A stretch of DNA of 64,000 bases, from positions 1-64,000 of the forward strand of contig JAFUQX010000025.1 of the NCBI GenBank assembly GCA_017472145.1. Direction: 5' to 3'. The notes under the pieces were generated by a model, which saw nothing but the letters and a program-made list of their open reading frames with translations, made no database searches and was not told the origin of the DNA. This stretch comes from Ruminococcus sp. (GTDB lineage: Bacteria > Bacillota > Clostridia > Oscillospirales > Ruminococcaceae). A program made the position numbers and the translations under genes. Of this stretch, positions 36,323-44,652 are shown piece after piece. Each line of letters opens with the position of its first letter. The first letter of the stretch is position 1.

Positions 36323-36351
36323 ATTATATCATGGTTTCCGGCCTTTGTAAA
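36323..36351 (-). promoter_or_regulatory. SigA-type promoter for lepA
   Basis: TTTACA (36351-36346) and TATAAT (36328-36323), 17 bases apart on the minus strand. Confidence 0.8.
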
Positions 36352-36362
36352 GTATGGGATGA

Positions 36363-36393
36363 AGAAAAAATACCGCCCTTTTTAAAGGCGGTA
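36363..36393 (-). terminator. terminator after the small membrane protein gene
   Basis: Minus-strand stem TACCGCCTTT (36393-36384) / AAGGGCGGTA (36380-36371) followed by six T. Confidence 0.85.
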
Positions 36394-36406
36394 CAAACAC
36401 TTTGAT

Positions 36407-36682
36407 TCACGCTTTCTTTCCAGCGGACCCGAACAGAATTATTATAACAGCATCCGCCGCAAACAAAACAGCCAATGCGATCAAGCCCAGCCCGACAAAA
36501 ATATGGACAAGCGAAAATACTGCACAGACATTCGCCAGAACCAGAAATATAATTCCCTTGGTTTTGCAGCTCTGTCCTTTTCTCGTTTTTACCAGAAAGA
36601 AAATGGAAAGAACAAGGAACACCAGAGAACAAACCATAAGAAATCCTATAAGCAAAAGAAATAACGTTACTGCATCACTCAT
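36407..36682 (-). CDS. small three-helix membrane protein of unknown function
   Basis: A 91-residue protein with hydrophobic segments at about residues 5-30, 42-60 and 64-85, separated by a short basic loop (VKTRKGQSCKTKG). GAGGTGA lies upstream of the ATG. It is a single-gene unit divergent from the flavin reductase gene and closed by its own terminator. No family recognised. Confidence 0.6.
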   Translation of the reverse strand: MSDAVTLFLLLIGFLMVCSLVFLVLSIFFLVKTRKGQSCKTKGIIFLVLANVCAVFSLVHIFVGLGLIALAVLFAADAVIIILFGSAGKKA

Positions 36683-36821
36683 AAATTCACCTCATCCCAT
36701 TGGGCCGGATACGTTCCTTCATATTATAGCACATCGGCCGGATCGTGTCAAACTGCATGCAGCAGTACGCTCCGCAAGCTTTTTTGAAAAACAGCTGACC
36801 GAAAAAGCTTCTATAATCGGA

Positions 36822-36851
36822 TTGACAAGGCCGCCTTTTCCATGCTACAAT
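36822..36851 (+). promoter_or_regulatory. SigA-type promoter for the flavin reductase gene
   Basis: TTGACA (36822-36827) and TACAAT (36846-36851) with 18-base spacing, about 30 bases before the start codon. Confidence 0.75.
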
Positions 36852-36882
36852 ATCTTTATACTATTGCAAAGGAGTCTTACCT

Positions 36883-37470
36883 ATGGCCAAACAGCACTGG
36901 AAAGGCAGCGTGCTTCTCGCACCCGTACCCGCCGCCCTCGTTTCCTGCGGCACGATGGAGGAACCGAATGTCCTCACCATCGCATGGACGGGTGTGCTCT
37001 GCACGCATCCTCCCATGACATATATTTCCGTTCGTCCCTCACGCCACTCCTACCCCATTCTCATGGAGAAAAGAGAGTTTGTCATCAACCTCACGACCTC
37101 CGCTATGTGCAAAGAGACCGATTTCTGCGGCGTGCGCAGCGGTAAGGATACCGATAAGTTTGCTCACTGCGGATTCACCCCGGAGGCCGCTCAGACGGTC
37201 TCCGCCCCCATGATCGCAGAATGCCCCATAAATCTTGAATGCAGAGTCACCGAGACGAAGGAGCTGGGCAGCCATACTATGTTTCTCGCCGAAATTACAG
37301 GGGTAAATGCCGATGAGCGCTATATCGACAGCAAGGGCAAGCTCAACCTTCAGCAGTGCGGCCTCATGGCCTATGCCCACGGAGAATACTTCGCCCTGGG
37401 ACGAAAGCTGGGTGACTTTGGCTGGTCTGTCCGGAAAAAGAAGAAGAAAAAGCACCCCTCCCAAACCTGA
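36883..37470 (+). CDS. flavin reductase-like FMN-binding protein
   Basis: A 195-residue split-barrel flavin-binding protein of the flavin reductase/DIM6-NTAB family. The segments PVPAALVSCGT, NVLTIAWTGVLCTHPPMTYISVRPSRHS and EFVINLTTS are typical of the FMN-binding core. The C-terminus is Lys-rich (RKKKKKKHPSQT). Members reduce free flavin or act in unknown redox steps; the substrate is unknown. AAAGGAG precedes the ATG and the gene has its own promoter; no clear terminator separates it from the TPR gene, which has its own promoter. Confidence 0.85.
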   Translation: MAKQHWKGSVLLAPVPAALVSCGTMEEPNVLTIAWTGVLCTHPPMTYISVRPSRHSYPILMEKREFVINLTTSAMCKETDFCGVRSGKDTDKFAHCGFTPEAAQTVSAPMIAECPINLECRVTETKELGSHTMFLAEITGVNADERYIDSKGKLNLQQCGLMAYAHGEYFALGRKLGDFGWSVRKKKKKKHPSQT

Positions 37471-37505
37471 TTTATGGAGATTCGATAAAATCGCCGAAAA
37501 AAGTG

Positions 37506-37534
37506 TTGCAATTTATGTGAAAATGTGGTACAAT
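37506..37534 (+). promoter_or_regulatory. SigA-type promoter for the TPR gene
   Basis: TTGCAA (37506-37511) and TACAAT (37529-37534), 17 bases apart, 44 bases before the start codon. Confidence 0.75.
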
Positions 37535-37578
37535 AATCGGAGTAAGGTGGGTATTTCCACAAGAGAAGGAGTTTATAC

Positions 37579-38592
37579 ATGAGTACACAGGAAATTTTAC
37601 AGGAAATCCGTGACGGTTTGTCCGGTGAATACGGCGTGGATATGGCCTATCTGGAGGGTCAGGTATCCAAGTATAAAGGCCATGAGAAGGCTGCTGAAAT
37701 CGAAAACGGCATTGCCGAGCTGGCCTATGAGATCCTCCCGGAGGATAAAAAAGAACAGGTAGCCAGAATGATGTATCTGGACGGCAAACGTCTGGATGCA
37801 GTGATGAACGAGGCCATCCAGCTGATCAATGAAAAGAAGTACCAGGAGGCTTTCAAGCTGACGGAGGCTCTTTATACCAAGATCCGTATTTCCTATCGTG
37901 AGACGGAGGAAAAGATGTATCTGAGCCTGCGTAATCCCCTGGAGCATCAGCTGTATCTGTACTTTTATCAGCCGTCCAAGCGCCTGGAGCGTCCGCCCTT
38001 TGATCTGTCCCGTATGGTCATGCTCCACGGCTACAGCCTGCTGGAGGCCAAGCGTCCGGAGGAGGCCATTGCCGTTCTGGAGGATGCGATCCGCTTCAAT
38101 CCCATGAATACAGATGCATACTTTGAAATGGCTGAATGCTACAAGGTGCTCGGTTCGACCGCTGACCTGCTGGGCTGCACCAAGGAGACCCTGAGCATTG
38201 CTACATCTCCGGAGGAGATCTCCCGCTGCTACTGCAATCTGGGCTTCTACTGTGTAGAGCTGGAGGACTATGACAGTGCGGTCTGCTTCTACTATGAAGC
38301 CATGATCTATGCAGACAACCCCATTGTAACCGGTGAGCTGCACCACATCCACACCAAGACCGGCAAGAAGCTGTCTCCGCCTACCAGAAAGCAGGTCAAC
38401 GAGGCCTTTGATAAATACGGCATCAAGCCGGGCGCAAACGAAGAGGTCGTTTCCGTTGTAGCGGTTCTGGCCAAGGATTCCATTGCGGCCGAAGACAAAA
38501 GCCGTGCAAAGATCTATTTCCGCATTCTCTACAGCCTGACCAATGACCCGGATGTAAAGAAAACGCTGGATCAGCTGTATGCAGCCAAGTAA
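37579..38592 (+). CDS. tetratricopeptide-repeat protein
   Basis: A 337-residue, all-helical cytoplasmic protein without signal peptide. Two clear TPR units occur at about residues 150-185 (SLLEAKRPEEAIAVLEDAI, then NPMNTDAYFEMAECYKVLG) and 205-240 (CYCNLGFYCVELEDYDSAV). No enzymatic motif is seen, so it is probably a protein-binding scaffold. AAGGAG precedes the ATG. It has its own promoter and a strong terminator. Confidence 0.82.
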   Translation: MSTQEILQEIRDGLSGEYGVDMAYLEGQVSKYKGHEKAAEIENGIAELAYEILPEDKKEQVARMMYLDGKRLDAVMNEAIQLINEKKYQEAFKLTEALYTKIRISYRETEEKMYLSLRNPLEHQLYLYFYQPSKRLERPPFDLSRMVMLHGYSLLEAKRPEEAIAVLEDAIRFNPMNTDAYFEMAECYKVLGSTADLLGCTKETLSIATSPEEISRCYCNLGFYCVELEDYDSAVCFYYEAMIYADNPIVTGELHHIHTKTGKKLSPPTRKQVNEAFDKYGIKPGANEEVVSVVAVLAKDSIAAEDKSRAKIYFRILYSLTNDPDVKKTLDQLYAAK

Positions 38593-38618
38593 TCATCTGA
38601 CCGAATGATAACATGAAA

Positions 38619-38652
38619 CGTCCGCAGGAGCTTTCTCCTGCGGACGTTTTTT
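38619..38652 (+). terminator. terminator after the TPR gene, shared with the convergent lipoprotein gene
   Basis: Perfect 12-base stem CGTCCGCAGGAG (38619-38630) / CTCCTGCGGACG (38635-38646) followed by six T. On the minus strand it is followed by TTTCATG, so it probably also stops the opposing transcript. Confidence 0.9.
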
Positions 38653-38659
38653 GTGTATG

Positions 38660-39244
38660 TTAAAGCTCCAGGATCTCCATGTACTGCTTATGAAGCTCCA
38701 CCGGATCCAGGGTTTCATCGTCCGTGCGCACAACAAGCGTATACATGATGTTCAAATCACCTGTAATTCCGATAATGGCATAGTCATCATCTGTTATGTA
38801 GTGTTTTACGGCATATTTGTCCGTCATTTCAACGATCTCAGATTCTTCGTATGCATATACCGGCTGATTTATATAATTCTCGATCGTATTATATGCAGAG
38901 TTGAAGCTAATCTCAAGCATGACCCGAACCTGATTTGAGGGATCGGTATACCGAACCGTATAATTACCCGTAGAAAGACTGTGACGTCTTTCTTCCCATG
39001 TACTTACAATATCCGGCAAAGGATGCACATAGCTTGTTGGATTGCTTTCCTTATATGCAGCCATAAGTTCATCATAAGATTGAAAATACTCTATCTGAAC
39101 CTCATTGATATATATTTCAGGCTGTGTACTTGCTGTAGTTACCCACGTTACAGCTGCGATGGAGGATGTGTCCTCTTTTTCCGGCGTACAGCCTGCAAGC
39201 ATGAGCATAGATGCAAGGGCCAGGGCTGTGATTTGTTTTTTCAT
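38660..39244 (-). CDS. putative lipoprotein downstream of a metalloprotease
   Basis: A 194-residue protein with a lipoprotein signal peptide: MKKQITALALASMLMLAGC, with the lipobox LAGC and the modified Cys at residue 19. The rest is a soluble domain of about 150 residues with no recognised motif (segment STWEERRHSLSTGNYTVRY; YAVKHYITDDDYAIIG). The start at 39244 has AGGAGG eight bases upstream; a longer reading from 39283 is rejected. It lies 13 bases after the metalloprotease gene, so the two share a transcript. Its beta-rich look could suit a sensor or inhibitor, but this is not shown. Confidence 0.78.
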   Translation of the reverse strand: MKKQITALALASMLMLAGCTPEKEDTSSIAAVTWVTTASTQPEIYINEVQIEYFQSYDELMAAYKESNPTSYVHPLPDIVSTWEERRHSLSTGNYTVRYTDPSNQVRVMLEISFNSAYNTIENYINQPVYAYEESEIVEMTDKYAVKHYITDDDYAIIGITGDLNIMYTLVVRTDDETLDPVELHKQYMEILEL

Positions 39245-39257
39245 ACGAACTACCTCC

Positions 39258-40045
39258 TTAGCTTGTGTGATGAAACTTCTCACTATTATTTTTGATTATA
39301 TTCTTACAAACAGTACATATTGTACAGGACTTCAAGATCTCATAACTCTCTCTGTTATCACCCCATATGCAATTCGGATTGTTTACAGTAATGGTATCAA
39401 GATTGTAGTGATCCTTCACACCATATAGATGCCCGATTTCGTGAGCCAGTGTAGATATAGCGTAAGCATAGGGACTGTCGTCGTCATGGTATTGAAAGTA
39501 GTCCGAGTCTTGCGAAACGATAAACATCGTACTTGGATTTGCAACACCAAAAGCGAACTTGTGCTCTTCAGCTGAATTTAAACAAATCGACGATGCCGTT
39601 AAATACACTGCACATTCATTACTTGCATTATATGCAGGCGTATCGTTTACGAAGTAGTTCAAGTTATTATGCTGGTATGTCCCTTTAAAGCATGCTACAT
39701 GCGCTTGCACACCATCTCCATAGCATTCACAACCATTGATCAGCGTTTCAATAAACGAATCAGAATCCCCAGCGCAAATATAAGCTGGGGATTCTAATAT
39801 ATCAGTTGCTGCTGAAAAATCGTAAAAATTTAAGCTCGCCCCGTGATAACTATAAAATCCTTTCAAGTAATTTTTGATATTACTCAATCTTGTTGTGAAA
39901 GAAGAAGGTACTCCATAAGTTCCTACTACATACTCATCACACTAGAAGCCGAAACACTCGAAGGAACAGCTGTTTCCGACGCAACTAACATTGAAGTAAC
40001 GATAATCATCGAACATATGGACATAATTCTCTTTTTTACTTTCAA
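39258..40045 (-). pseudogene. secreted metzincin-like metalloprotease, split from its signal peptide by a frameshift
   Basis: A reading frame from a TTG at 40045, after GAGGTGA, encodes a signal peptide (MKVKKRIMSICSMIIVTSML and a small-residue end) but stops at TAG 39928-39926 after 39 residues. The protease frame is open from 39941 to 39258 and continues naturally (CDEYVVGTYGVPSSF, then the body). It contains the zinc motif HEIGHLYGVKD (HExxHxxGxxD), as in snapalysin-like enzymes, with His following that Asp. One missing base between about 39926 and 39944 would join the two parts. The TTG at 39887 has no binding site and would give a protein without export signal. The gene is therefore either inactivated or affected by a sequencing error. 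Its own promoter is at 40157-40185. Confidence 0.75.
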
Positions 40046-40156
40046 AAAAATCACCTCATTTAGCTTTCTGAGTATTAATATGCAGTCTAATTAATGTATC
40101 TCTTTCTTATAGTTAATCTAGTTCTTTTTCATTACGAATTCCGTTCTTATATTTAT

Positions 40157-40185
40157 ATTATATCTCAAGAATTAAATAAAGTCAA
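40157..40185 (-). promoter_or_regulatory. SigA-type promoter for the metalloprotease and lipoprotein genes
   Basis: TTGACT (40185-40180) and TATAAT (40162-40157), 17 bases apart on the minus strand, in an A+T-rich region. The stretch 40046-40260 otherwise holds no gene. Confidence 0.8.
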
Positions 40186-40251
40186 GCTTTTTGTACAGAA
40201 AATTACAGTAATATCTAACGAAATTTCGATTCATAATTTATGCAATACAGA

Positions 40252-40285
40252 CAAACCAAAAAGCAGCCTTCCGAAGAAGACTGCT
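40252..40285 (-). terminator. terminator of the NfeD-SPFH unit
   Basis: Minus-strand stem AGCAGTCTTC (40285-40276) / GAAGGCTGCT (40271-40262) with a TTCG tetraloop and a TTTTGGTTTG tail. Confidence 0.88.
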
Positions 40286-40303
40286 CTTGCCCATTTTATA
40301 AAA

Positions 40304-41281
40304 TTACTTCTTAACCGGAGCGGTTTCTGTACCGTCTGCCACGGTCTTGATACTGCCGACCAGACCGGCAATTCCCTGAATCTCGCTGGGAATGATGATC
40401 TTGGTAGCCTTTCCGTCTGCGGCCTTGCCAAAGGCTTCCAGCGCCTTCAGCTGGAGAACGGCCTCATCCGGAGCGGAATTCTTCAGCATTACAAGGCTGT
40501 CTGCATAGGCTCTCTGTACCATCTCAATGGCATCTGCTTCACCGGCTGCCACACGGATCTTCTCCTCACGAGCCGCATCTGCACGGAGAATGGTTGCTTC
40601 CTTCTCGGCCTCTGCACGGAGGATCTCAGTCTGCTTATCACTCTCTGCACGAAGGATTCTGGCGGCCTTTTCACCCTCTGCAACGGTGATCTGATACTGC
40701 TTCTCACCTTCTGCACGGAGAATCTTTTCACGCTTCTCACGCTCGGCCTTCATCTGCTTTTCCATGGCATCCTGAATCTCACGAGGCGGCAGAATATTCT
40801 TCAGCTCCACACGGATCACCTTGATACCCCAGCGGTCCGTTGCCTGGTCCAGGGTCTCTGTGATCTTTGTGTTGATCAGATCACGGGAGGTCAGAGTTGC
40901 ATCCAGCTCCAGCTCACCGATGATGTTACGCAGCGTGGTTGCTGTCAGATTTTCAATCGCTGCAACCGGACGCTCTACACCGTAAGTATACTGCACCGCA
41001 TTTGTGATCTGGAAGAACACAACGGTGTCGATCTGCATGGTAACATTATCCTTTGTGATAACGGCCTGGGGCTTGAAGTCTACGACCTGCTCCTTGATGG
41101 AAACCCGTCTGGCTACACGATCCAGGAACGGCACCAGGAAGTGGATACCCGTCTGCCATGCACGATAGAATGCACCCAGACGCTCTACTACATAAATGTT
41201 GGACTGGGGCACGATGCGGATTCTGGAAATCACGATCACGACCGCCAGCACGATAATACCCAATATTACATAACCAATCAT
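40304..41281 (-). CDS. SPFH/stomatin-like membrane protein
   Basis: A 325-residue protein of the stomatin/prohibitin (QmcA-like) family. One N-terminal membrane helix (residues 2-20) is followed by the SPFH domain (RIVPQSNIYVVERLGAFYR), a long Glu/Ala/Arg coiled coil (EKREKILRAEGEKQ and repeats) and a C-terminal IIIPSEIQGIAGLVGSI segment. Such proteins form membrane cages or microdomains. It follows the NfeD gene by 13 bases, the usual functional pair, and is closed by a terminator. Confidence 0.93.
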   Translation of the reverse strand: MIGYVILGIIVLAVVIVISRIRIVPQSNIYVVERLGAFYRAWQTGIHFLVPFLDRVARRVSIKEQVVDFKPQAVITKDNVTMQIDTVVFFQITNAVQYTYGVERPVAAIENLTATTLRNIIGELELDATLTSRDLINTKITETLDQATDRWGIKVIRVELKNILPPREIQDAMEKQMKAEREKREKILRAEGEKQYQITVAEGEKAARILRAESDKQTEILRAEAEKEATILRADAAREEKIRVAAGEADAIEMVQRAYADSLVMLKNSAPDEAVLQLKALEAFGKAADGKATKIIIPSEIQGIAGLVGSIKTVADGTETAPVKK

Positions 41282-41294
41282 ACAAATTTCCTCC

Positions 41295-41750
41295 TCAGTT
41301 CATTTCAGCTTTTGCTTTTTGCGGAATCGGTGCTACAAAGAGCTTTGCTCCATCGATATCCTCCACCCGGACAGTCGTCCCGGCCGGAATCACAGAGCCA
41401 TCTGCGGAAACCGCCATCCATTCTGCATCATTCAGACGCGCACGGCCCGTTCCGGCCACAGGATCAATGTCCTGCACCACAACAGCAAGCCGCCCCACAT
41501 CCATCCGCACATTGGTCTCCTTCACAGAAAACCGCAGAGCCTTGCGCAGAATCGGACGTGTACAGATCAGCAGCACCAGCGATACAACTGTAAACACCGT
41601 CAGCTGCACCCACACCGGAGCATTCAGCGAAGCGGCGATCAGCGCACCCAGCGAGCCAGCAGCAAACCATATGGAAACAAGCTGCTGTGTGGCGAATTCA
41701 GCGGCAATCGCTGCGATCAGCAGCACGCTCCAGAATATCAAAGCTCCCAT
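41295..41750 (-). CDS. NfeD-family membrane protein
   Basis: A 151-residue short NfeD protein with membrane helices in the first 80 residues and a C-terminal OB-like domain (GRLAVVVQDIDPVAGTGRARLNDAEW, quoted in part: VQDIDPVAGTGRARL). NfeD proteins partner SPFH proteins and are thought to organise membrane microdomains or quality control. Start at the ATG 41750, with AAAGG rather far upstream; the adjacent TTG (41753) is an alternative. Its promoter is at 41803-41831. Confidence 0.9.
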   Translation of the reverse strand: MGALIFWSVLLIAAIAAEFATQQLVSIWFAAGSLGALIAASLNAPVWVQLTVFTVVSLVLLICTRPILRKALRFSVKETNVRMDVGRLAVVVQDIDPVAGTGRARLNDAEWMAVSADGSVIPAGTTVRVEDIDGAKLFVAPIPQKAKAEMN

Positions 41751-41802
41751 CAAATAAAATCAATCCTTTCTTTCCGGCAAACTGCACGTTGATTCTTCTG
41801 CT

Positions 41803-41831
41803 ATTATATCATATTTTTGAGATTCTGTAAA
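41803..41831 (-). promoter_or_regulatory. SigA-type promoter for NfeD-SPFH
   Basis: TTTACA (41831-41826) and TATAAT (41808-41803), 17 bases apart on the minus strand. Confidence 0.8.
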
Positions 41832-41865
41832 TAGCATTTTGCAGGAAATTGCAAAAAAATTGAAA

Positions 41866-43044
41866 TCACCCGGTGATGCTTTCGCAGGCCTTTTTCAGCT
41901 GTGCATCCCCCTGCAGATCCGGATCCTCATAATCCACGGTAAAATCCTCCCCCAGGGCCACGACCTCGTCAGGCGTCAGACCTACGCCGTGGTAGCATTC
42001 ACCCTTTACCGTCTGATAGGTGGCCACAGTCAATGTAACAGCTCCGCCGCTGACCTTCCGGGTATCCTGCATAACACCCTTGCCGAAAGTCGTTGTTCCC
42101 ACCAGAAAGGCCTTGTCAAAATCACGCAGAGACGCTGCAAAAAGCTCTGCTGCACTGGCGGTATTTTCATTTACCAGAACCGCCATGGGCAAATCCAGCT
42201 CCTCGGCATCTGATTCTACAATGGTGCGCTCTGTACCGTTTCCATAGTTGGCTATGGCAATGACCCCCTCCGGAAGAAGCGGATCCAGGGTATCCTCCAG
42301 TGAGGAAAGCAGACCGCCGCCATTGTTACGCACATCAAAAATCAGCGACTCTGCCCCCTGCTCCAGAAGAGTCTCCAGGGTTTCTGTGAACTGCTCATCT
42401 GTATTGGCCCGGAAGGCTGAAATCCGGATATATCCCACATTTTCCTCCAGCATCTGACCGAAGGCTGTTATAGTAACTACCTCATCCCGCACTACGGAAA
42501 TATCCAGCTCCTCGCCGTCCCGCTCTACTGTCAGCACGACCTCTGTGCCGATCTGTCCCTTTACCGCTGCGACAGACTCCTCATAGCCCAGCTCAGACAC
42601 ACGCTGGCCGTCTACCGCCACAATCAGATCCTCAGGAAGCAGGCCGTACTGCTCCGCCGGAGAGCCGGGATTCACCTCAATAATGAGCAGACCGTCTTCG
42701 TCTATCGCCTGCACGGTCACGCCAATGCCAACGGTCGTTCCGGATTCCTTGACCTGCCAGTCGGAATATTCATCCTCTGTCAGATAGGAGGAATAGGGAT
42801 CGTTCAGCCCGGCCACATAGCCCTTAAGGGCTCCGTCCATAGCGGCCTCCTCATCCACATCCTGATAGAAATTCTCCTCCACATAGTCTTCCAGCTCCGC
42901 CATTCTTGCATTCTCCGCAAGCTCCTTCTCCAGCATATAGTTCCTCCGGAGCAGAAGCAGACTCACCAGCATCAGCACCGCCGCTAAGATTGCCAGAAGC
43001 CGCAGCGGCCAGCTCCATTTCTCCCTCTTCTGCATTTCTTCCAT
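41866..43044 (-). CDS. S41-family C-terminal processing protease
   Basis: A 392-residue membrane-anchored serine protease of the Ctp family. One helix at residues about 10-32, then a PDZ domain (GSPAEQYGLLPEDLIVAVDG) and the catalytic core with the Ser in NENTASAAELFAASL and the Lys in GTTTFGKGVMQ, the Ser-Lys pair of the family. Start at the ATG 43044 with AAAGGTG eight bases upstream. It follows the ftsEX-M23 hydrolase genes but a terminator lies between. In spore formers related proteases activate SigK processing (CtpB) or trim wall enzymes; the target here is unknown. Confidence 0.92.
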   Translation of the reverse strand: MEEMQKREKWSWPLRLLAILAAVLMLVSLLLLRRNYMLEKELAENARMAELEDYVEENFYQDVDEEAAMDGALKGYVAGLNDPYSSYLTEDEYSDWQVKESGTTVGIGVTVQAIDEDGLLIIEVNPGSPAEQYGLLPEDLIVAVDGQRVSELGYEESVAAVKGQIGTEVVLTVERDGEELDISVVRDEVVTITAFGQMLEENVGYIRISAFRANTDEQFTETLETLLEQGAESLIFDVRNNGGGLLSSLEDTLDPLLPEGVIAIANYGNGTERTIVESDAEELDLPMAVLVNENTASAAELFAASLRDFDKAFLVGTTTFGKGVMQDTRKVSGGAVTLTVATYQTVKGECYHGVGLTPDEVVALGEDFTVDYEDPDLQGDAQLKKACESITG

Positions 43045-43061
43045 AAACAACGCACCTTTCT

Positions 43062-43098
43062 CTGAAAAAGGGCAGAGGAACGCTTACCCCTGCCCTTT
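43062..43098 (-). terminator. terminator after the M23 hydrolase gene
   Basis: Minus-strand stem AAAGGGCAG / CTGCCCTTT (43098-43067) followed by TTCAG; the U run is short. It separates ftsEX-M23 from the S41 protease gene, whose binding site starts right after. Confidence 0.7.
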
Positions 43099-43145
43099 CT
43101 GTTATTCTATACGAATTTTTTTAAAAGTATGTATGATCCCGAATA

Positions 43146-44621
43146 TCAATAGAGATAGGCCTCCGGATCTACACGACTGCCATTGATACGCACCTCAAAG
43201 TGCAGGTGCGCACCTGTGGAAAATCCGGTTGAACCGACATAGCCCAGCACCTGTCCGGCCGAAACATACTGACCGGAGGATACAGTGATCGAAGCCATAT
43301 GTGCATATACCGTAGAATATCCGCCGTCATGCGCCACAATTACATAATTGCCATAGCCGCCGCCGCAGCCGCAGCTGTAGGATTTCGCATAGTTATGGGA
43401 GCATCCGCTGCTGGCCACGATTACTGTACCGCCCTTGGAGGCGGTGACCGCCGCACCTGCAATGCCGCCGCTGGCGATGTCAATGCCGCTGTGCTGTGTG
43501 CCCCATCTCGGGCCAAAGCCGCTGGTCAGCACATAGAATCCCGGACAAGGCCACGCAAAACGTGTGCTCTCATATACCGGCGCAGCCGTTGTCGTGGCTA
43601 CCGTTGTCTGAACCGGAGCCTGCGTCTGAACCGGTGCCTGCGTCTGCGCCGGAGCCTGGGTCTGAACCGGTGCTTGTGTCTGCTGACTGCTGTGGCCGGC
43701 GGACTGTGCCTTTGTCGTTGTCACCGTCGTAACCGGGCGCTGCGGAGCTGCTGTTGTGGTCTGTCTGGCCGCTTCTTCAGCCGCCTTGCGCTCTGCCTCT
43801 GCGGCAGCCTCAGCAGCCAGAATCGCCTGGAGAATACGCTCATCCTCAGCCTCCAGCTCCAGATTGGCCGCCTCCAGCTCTGCAATATCTGCATTCAGCA
43901 GGCTCTGCTGATCCGCCAGCATCTGGGAGTGCTCCAGAGACTCCTGATAGTCATCCTGAAGCTGAAGGATGGACTCGGCCAGCTCATCCTTGGCCTTCTG
44001 CTGCTCCTCAAGCTGAATATCCAGCTCGGCCTTTTCTTCCTCCAGCTGCTCCTTCTTCTCATTGCAGGCAGTCAGCTGATCCTTCAGACCGTTTACCAGA
44101 TCATTATCATGCTTGGCTACACGGGAAATCAAATCGTATTTTGCCAGAAAATCGAAGAAATCCGTTGCCCCCACCAGAGCCGAGGCCAGGCTGTCATTGC
44201 CGCTGACATACATCGCCCGGATCCGCTTCTTGAAATCCTCCAGGCCCACTGCGATGTCGGCCTCCATATTCACAATATCCGTTTCTGTCTGCGCAATGTC
44301 CTGCTGTGTGTAGAAGATTTCCTCCTCGATCCGATCCAGCTGCTCATCCACGATCTCGATGTTCTTTTCCTGGAGCTCCAGCTTTTCGGTAAGCGTTTCC
44401 TGATATTCTTCCTCTGTGGACTGATCTGCGCCGATTTCCTCCAGCTTCTGCTGCATTTCTGCAATTTCCGCATCGTTGGCATTCTTCTCGGCCTCCAGCT
44501 CTGAAGAAGTCCACGCCCAGACCGGCGCCTCCTGCCACATTTCCTTACAGTACAGGCTTCCGGACAGAATGGTTACGCTCAGCATAGCACTGACAAAACG
44601 CAATACACTTTTTTTCTGCAT
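43146..44621 (-). CDS. EnvC/PcsB-like M23 peptidoglycan hydrolase
   Basis: A 491-residue exported wall hydrolase or hydrolase activator. After a signal peptide (MQKKSVLRFVSAMLSVTILS) come two long coiled-coil stretches (about residues 40-260), a linker with QTQAP(V/A) repeats and Thr clusters (about 275-340), and a C-terminal LytM/M23 domain with the zinc ligands in HSGIDIASGG and GAHLHFEVRI plus YAHM. The layout is that of EnvC/PcsB, the partner of FtsEX, and it is encoded directly downstream of ftsX. Start is uncertain: the ATG at 44621 gives a normal signal peptide; one at 44660 overlaps the ftsX stop and adds 13 residues. Confidence 0.92.
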   Translation of the reverse strand: MQKKSVLRFVSAMLSVTILSGSLYCKEMWQEAPVWAWTSSELEAEKNANDAEIAEMQQKLEEIGADQSTEEEYQETLTEKLELQEKNIEIVDEQLDRIEEEIFYTQQDIAQTETDIVNMEADIAVGLEDFKKRIRAMYVSGNDSLASALVGATDFFDFLAKYDLISRVAKHDNDLVNGLKDQLTACNEKKEQLEEEKAELDIQLEEQQKAKDELAESILQLQDDYQESLEHSQMLADQQSLLNADIAELEAANLELEAEDERILQAILAAEAAAEAERKAAEEAARQTTTAAPQRPVTTVTTTKAQSAGHSSQQTQAPVQTQAPAQTQAPVQTQAPVQTTVATTTAAPVYESTRFAWPCPGFYVLTSGFGPRWGTQHSGIDIASGGIAGAAVTASKGGTVIVASSGCSHNYAKSYSCGCGGGYGNYVIVAHDGGYSTVYAHMASITVSSGQYVSAGQVLGYVGSTGFSTGAHLHFEVRINGSRVDPEAYLY

Positions 44622-44652
44622 AGTTATTTCCGCTTTCTGCGGCTGCCTCCTT

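Noticed and set aside
34769..36385. Plus-strand open frame opposite lepA
   Set aside because: Antisense to lepA and runs past its promoter and terminator.
39926..39944. Programmed -1 frameshift in the metalloprotease gene
   Set aside because: No slippery heptamer or downstream pseudoknot was seen; a simple deletion or sequencing error explains it better.
39843..40094. Plus-strand frame across the metalloprotease 5' part
   Set aside because: Antisense to the signal peptide region; no ribosome binding site.
40261..40290. Terminator hairpin near 40262 as part of a small RNA
   Set aside because: Its position right after the SPFH gene with a U tract on the minus strand is fully explained as that gene's terminator.
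43610..43690. Tandem repeat within the M23 gene as a CRISPR or mobile feature
   Set aside because: The repeats are in-frame hexapeptide codons of the linker, without spacers.
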